A stretch of DNA of 64,000 nt from Cryptomeria japonica (taxonomy: Eukaryota > Streptophyta > Pinopsida > Cupressales > Cupressaceae), in NCBI RefSeq assembly GCF_030272615.1, contig NC_081415.1:365747667-365811666 (forward strand). Reading direction: 5' to 3'. The notes under the pieces are model-generated. The model was not told where the DNA came from, did not search any database, and saw only the letters and a list, made by a program, of their open reading frames with translations. This document shows, one piece after another, positions 59,533 to 64,000 of this stretch (position 1 is its first letter; the number at the start of each line of letters is the position of its first letter). Position numbers and translations under genes: made by a program.

Positions 59533-60664
59533 ATGTTAGCCTTCAAATCTGGCCCTTTTGTAGGGTCTGTCCTCATCCTGTATTTCTTCTGTGTTATTCA
59601 ACTGTCCTCTTTTACATTCATGGCCTCTCACCCATGGGGCCTTGCATTTGAAGCATAACCCTTTCTCCATGAGCTCGCCTCTTTCTTTGCATTGGTGATT
59701 AAAGCTCCAACGTTTATTGCACAAGTGGCAAGGCTTTTCCCTGTGGTCCCTCTAGGGTCCCTCATTCCTATGTGGAGTTTTGGTTGAGGTATTCTTGGGG
59801 GCATTAAATTCGACCATCCTAGTTTTCTTAATGGCTTCTCCTAAGTTTTGTGGTTCTAGGGGTTTCACAAAATTCTTAATGGGGTCCTTCAGACCTTATA
59901 AGAACATGTAGGTAAGCCTTTTCTGGGATAGGTCAGGGACCATTACTGACAAGTTTTGGAATTGATCTATATAATCTTCAATGGTTCCTACTTGCTTAAG
60001 GTGTGTTAGCTCTTGGAAGTACCATTTTGAGTCTTTCTAGTCGAATCGGCTGATGAGCCTTTGGGTAAACTCATTGTAGGTGGAGACGTTTTTGTGTCCT
60101 AGGGTATTGAGACCGTTATGCTACCAATTATGGGCATTTCCGGTTAAACGTAGTATGGCAAATTTTATAGCATCTCCTTTGGTCATTGGACTGTATGAAA
60201 GGTAGGTGTCTAATTTTTGTACCCAAGCTTGGGCAACATCCTTCCCTGCCCCATCAAAACAGGGTAGGGACATTTTGTTGACTTTAGCTTTGAGGTCGTT
60301 ACCCATAGGTTTCCTCCTCATATTCTTAGTAGTCTTGGATTCACAGAAGTCCGTGAAGGACACCACCCTCTGAACTTTTGGTTCCAATCTAGCATAAATT
60401 TGGGCGATTTCTTCCACCCCAAGTGTGACCGGTTCCTCCTCCTCCCTCACATGTTCTTCTCTAGGAAGAAATTCAGGAATTGTTTGCCTAGAACTCTAAG
60501 GAGATCGTTCGTTGTCAGCGTGATTAGAGTGTCTCTCTTCTAGGGTTTGACATATCTCTATTGTTGTTGTTGGTACTTTGGAGGATTAACTGGCTCATTC
60601 TTTCGAATTTCTCATCGGTTTGCTCCATGAAAGTCTGGAACTGTTTGGCTAATTGATCAGCCAT
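59533..60664 (-). pseudogene. Gypsy gag with CCHC-type knuckle
   Basis: Start ATG at 60664 (MADQLAKQFQTFMEQTDEKF). After a frame break near 60530-60550 it reads YARLEPKVQRVVSF, CFDGAGKDVAQAWVQKLDTY and AIKFAILRLTGNAHNW (stop), then EFTQRLISRFDWKDSKWYFQ and LKQVGTIEDYIDQFQNL, a Retrotrans_gag-type domain. A knuckle-like CFKCKAPWVRGHEC lies at about 59630. Stops near 60120 and 59898 break it further. It is the only near-complete gene of this element. Confidence 0.88.
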
Positions 60665-60736
60665 TGCTTTTGCTCCTTTCCTCCTCTGATATGTGATCAT
60701 AAACTAAGAACCTTTCCCACAGGATGGCAGGATTAT

Positions 60737-60748
60737 GCTCTGATACCA
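60737..60748 (-). other. PBS of the gypsy derivative
   Basis: Minus-strand TGGTATCAGAGC one base after the 5' LTR; initiator-Met type. Confidence 0.92.
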
Positions 60749-60749
60749 C

Positions 60750-62243
60750 TATAATGTCCCTACTAGTTATAGATCATTAACCTGCAAAACAGAATGTTAG
60801 AACATAACAAACATATATATATAAGTAATCCAAATTGCAATCTAACTTCAATGCTCAATTAACATAATCATAATTCCTATCTAAAAAAAAAGGATACAAT
60901 GCCATACGTAAGTATGTCCTTAGGTGGCCGTGAGGTTCACCTTCTTGGAACCCCTTGGTCCCAAGCCCTCCAGGAAATCGAAGATGAATTCGAATCCTGT
61001 CTTGGGTGTAACCTCTTACACCCAAGCCCTCCAAGGAAGACCCTTGCCTTTCCTTGCCTTGGGTGATGCCTTCATCATCCAAGTCCACAGAGGGGATCGG
61101 TCCGACCTTTGAGTCCTGTCTTGGGTATAACCTCTTACACCCAAGCCAGCCAAGGAAGACCCTTGCCTTTCCTTGTCTTGGATGATGCCTCCATCATCCA
61201 AGTCCTCAAAGGGGATTGACCCGATCCTTCTCTTCTTGGTTGAGTTTGAGTCAACCAAGCCATGTAATTGCATAACATTTTCAATTCATAAACGATCCTT
61301 TATGTTAACATGAATTCTTAATGCATTCTTTAATTAATTTTTATATATATATCAACATGATTTTTCATTCTTCACATTTGCATTATGTTTCTTAAACTAC
61401 CTTGTATTCATAATCCTTCTTGATATGCAACTTATGTATATAACATTTACAAGATTACATTTTATCCCTATTTTATGACTAGTGAATACTATACCTTACG
61501 ATGTGTATAAATATTCACTAGACCACCATGAACATTTCCTATCAATGGACCTTACCCATTACCCATTGTTCATTAATTAATACTAACTAATATTAATGAG
61601 CCTTTACCCTTAATACTACCTATTAATATTAGTAATAATAAAAACCTTTCATATACTATACCTTTTATTTAATATAGGGCAGGATTCTTACCTTGCTGTC
61701 CGCTGACCTCCTTCCTTTTCCCTGCAGTCCGCTCTCCTACCTTCCCCTTTTTCCTTTCTCCCGCCCTCCTTCCTTCCCCTTTAAACCCCGTGAAGGGATG
61801 TGCCCCTCCACGGTCCCCTTCCGCATGAAGGGGTGCGAGGGTAACCGCAGCCCAGGCTGCGTTTACCGTCGCATCCCTTTGTGCGGGGGTGATCGTGGGG
61901 GGGGGTTAATATATGTTAATATTAATTTGTGCGGGTGGGGGGGAGGGGGGGGGGGAACTTATTATATTTTAAATATTCGATGTTTTTGAATATACTAACT
62001 ATTATATATTTAAATATTGTCATTGTAAATGTATTAAATATTAAATAATACTTTCTTAATATATTTTCTTTTTTATATTGACATTTAATAATATATTTAA
62101 TAATATTTTTCTTTATTATTTTATATATTAAATACATTAATATTTTAATCATTTATTTACAATATTTAATGATTTATTTCTTCTTTAGGATATTAATATT
62201 TTTTAAATAATTTGTATCAAGTGATATCATGGGGGTTATCACA
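60750..62243 (-). repeat. 5' LTR of the gypsy derivative (1,494 bp)
   Basis: Partner of 57660-59162. It has an extra AATATATGTTAATATTAATT segment flanked by G runs (61905-61955), which looks like slippage or local duplication of the G tract. Confidence 0.93.
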
Positions 62244-62248
62244 AACAA

Positions 62249-63125
62249 ATGTTGCTTTCATGAGAGGGGGATCAAAAGATGAGATTCCAGGTAAAAGAAA
62301 GTGAGAAGGATAGAACTAAGTGAGAGAAATCAAGCAAATCATAAATTTCACTCCTGACCCTTCCAAAGGGTCTAGAGCGAAATTCTCAAAATCACCTAAT
62401 TCGCTCATGATGAAGGCTAAGATATGGATTCCTAGGCCTTGGTGGAGAGAAGGCTAGTATGTGCTTGTCTTGGGAGGCAATTTGGAGTAAGGAAATGATA
62501 GAATTTGAGCCTAAGGAAGAATTTCGCTCCTAACCCTTCCAAAGGGTTCAGAGCGAAATCCTTAAAACCTCTATTTTGCTCCCAATTTTGCATCAAACCT
62601 AGTGTTGATTGAGATTAAAAACATCCTTAGGCATGCATTTGATCAAGTTGTGGTCACAAAATGTGAATATTTTGTCCTAAAATGCAAATTTCACTCCTGA
62701 CCCTTCCAAAGGGTCCAGAGCGAAATTCCTTATAGCAATTGTCCTTGGCCAAGGTCCAAAGCGAAATCCTCTTTTTTGGTCTTTTTTGGGGTCAAATAAA
62801 TGATGTCTTCAGGAGAAAGCAATTCAAAGCTCAAGTGAAGTGCAAGGCTAAAGGAATGTGATTTGAGCCAAGAATGCAAATTTCGCTCCTGACCCTTCCA
62901 AAGGGTCCAGAGCGAAATTCCTAGGAGGTCTAATATTTTGCCTAGGTCTTTGAGCAAAACCTATTCCTTGGCAATTTTGGAAGCGAATGACTTGATCTTG
63001 GTAAGGTAATGTTGAAAATGAGGTCTGATTGAGCAACTCTGTCAAATTTCGCTCCTGACCCTTCCAAAGGGTCCTGAGCGAATTTTATTATAGGGCCTGT
63101 CCCTGGGGAGGATCCTAAAGCAAAT
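62249..63125 (+). repeat. Hairpin array, part 2 (five copies)
   Basis: Units near 62344, 62520, 62687, 62878 and 63043 continue the 56.1-57.6 kb array after the gypsy insertion, with a similar period and some worn arms (for example CTCCTAACCC with GGGTTCAGAG). Confidence 0.9.
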
Positions 63126-63739
63126 TCCATTTTGATCCCTTTTTGTTAATGATTTAAGGTAAGAAATGCTATTTTGGGATAAATATATCATGTGTACTTA
63201 ATCACCTTTTGGTTTGTTTTTGCAAATGGAAGAAAATCAGGCCGTGACAAGGACAACCTATTCCAAGCCCATCATCATCAAGGACATTCCAAAAGCATAA
63301 AGGAGGACTCAAGGTGTTTTGAAGCGTTGGAAGACTTCAAGTGTTCGAGGAGTTGCAAGCTAGCCTCAAGATCTCATTCTACCACACAAAGGAACCACTT
63401 AATGACAGAGAAGGAGGACCTTACAAGCTCTTCAAAGCAATATGAGCTACCAGAGGAGAAAGAAAACTTGAGCGTGAGGAGACCTCATCAAGTACATGGA
63501 AGTCAAAGAGGTACATCATTCTTCGCATCGACAGAGGAGGATCGACCAAGATACAAATGTCAAACAAGGTGGCATCCTAGTCACTTTTCCTCCAGTCGGA
63601 TTGGTCCACCTCAGCATGTCTAGATTCAATGAACCTAATTTATCAGGGACGGCACAAACTTCGGTGTACCTACCCCTACTTCCTATTGGTCCTCACTCCT
63701 GGAATGTAATTTTCTCATTGGCTAAGGAAGTTTGTTATA

Positions 63740-63836
63740 ACAAACCCTAATTAGGGTTTCTATCTTGTAATCCAAGCCATTGATTCTAAGCCAATCAGAG
63801 CCATCAATTTGCAAAGGGGTTCTCTATATAAATCCC
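63740..63836 (+). promoter_or_regulatory. Inverted telo-box and TATA box of the 55510 LTR
   Basis: AAACCCTAATTAGGGTTT at 63742-63759, then CTCTATATAAATCC at about 63822-63835. A CCAATCAGAG (CCAAT box) lies between them at about 63791. Downstream text to the window end would be R/U5. Confidence 0.7.
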
Positions 63837-64000
63837 TGGCTCTTCATTTGTAAAGGTTAATAGTCAGAGATTAGTTAATAATTAGGAATTAGCAAAAAGA
63901 GATAGAGATAGCATTTTAGAGTAGAGTAAAAAGAGAAGGCAAAGATTGTTGCCAAGACATTGCTGCAAAAGACATGTAAACTTCATTAAAGGAATGATGA

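Overview
This 64 kb window is plant nuclear repeat DNA. It is almost entirely transposable elements nested inside each other, and I see no intact host gene. The density of degenerate LTR elements, the recurring TGTAATGTCCC... LTR ends and iMet-type primer sites (TGGTATCAGAGC) suggest a seed plant with a very large genome, most likely a conifer. The organism assignment is inference.

Layout. (1) 1-10311: tail of an LTR element (LTR 2479-10311), split by a 6.3 kb TG...CA unit at 3857-10121 (TSD GAGAG) that carries a broken gag-like gene. (2) 10312-13905: AT-rich spacer; a perfect 108-bp inverted repeat flanking a Ty1-copia RT/RNase H fragment, into which a 334-bp TRIM with tRNA-like LTRs has inserted (TSD ATGAT); then a short internal region with a PBS-like site. 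(3) 13906-20554: a minus-strand large LTR, itself split by a second copy of its family at 15975-18957 (TSD GTCTC). (4) 20555-51117: a decayed Ty1-copia element. It is interrupted by a solo LTR (23268-25653) and by a non-autonomous LTR retrotransposon (27260-50145, TSD TGGTG). Inside the latter sits a hAT DNA transposon (31238-48360, 8-bp TSD GTACACAT) with a broken transposase gene on the minus strand. Inside the hAT sit two more TG...CA units (33290-40026 and 41298-47790), each with a long gag-like ORF. (5) 51118-55509: unassigned DNA, a second hAT transposase pseudogene and a truncated TRIM-like element. (6) 55510-64000: a further large LTR running off the window, containing a roughly 176-bp-period hairpin array and split by a pol-deleted gypsy element on the minus strand (57660-62243, TSD AACAA).

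The most unusual system is the set of TG...CA units of 3-7 kb. Each closed one is flanked by a 5-bp target duplication and occurs as a single copy without paired LTRs. Most have, in order: a 5' terminus, a dense family-specific motif array, a gag-like ORF (up to about 1,180 codons), and a TATA box followed by 0.7-1 kb to the CA end. The simplest reading is solo LTRs of giant-LTR retrotransposons whose U3 carries the gene. The long ORFs of two units stay in one frame for more than 3 kb and are broken only by stop codons, mostly TAG. The second notable item is the TRIM whose two 135-bp LTRs each hold a 72-nt sequence that folds like a tRNA.
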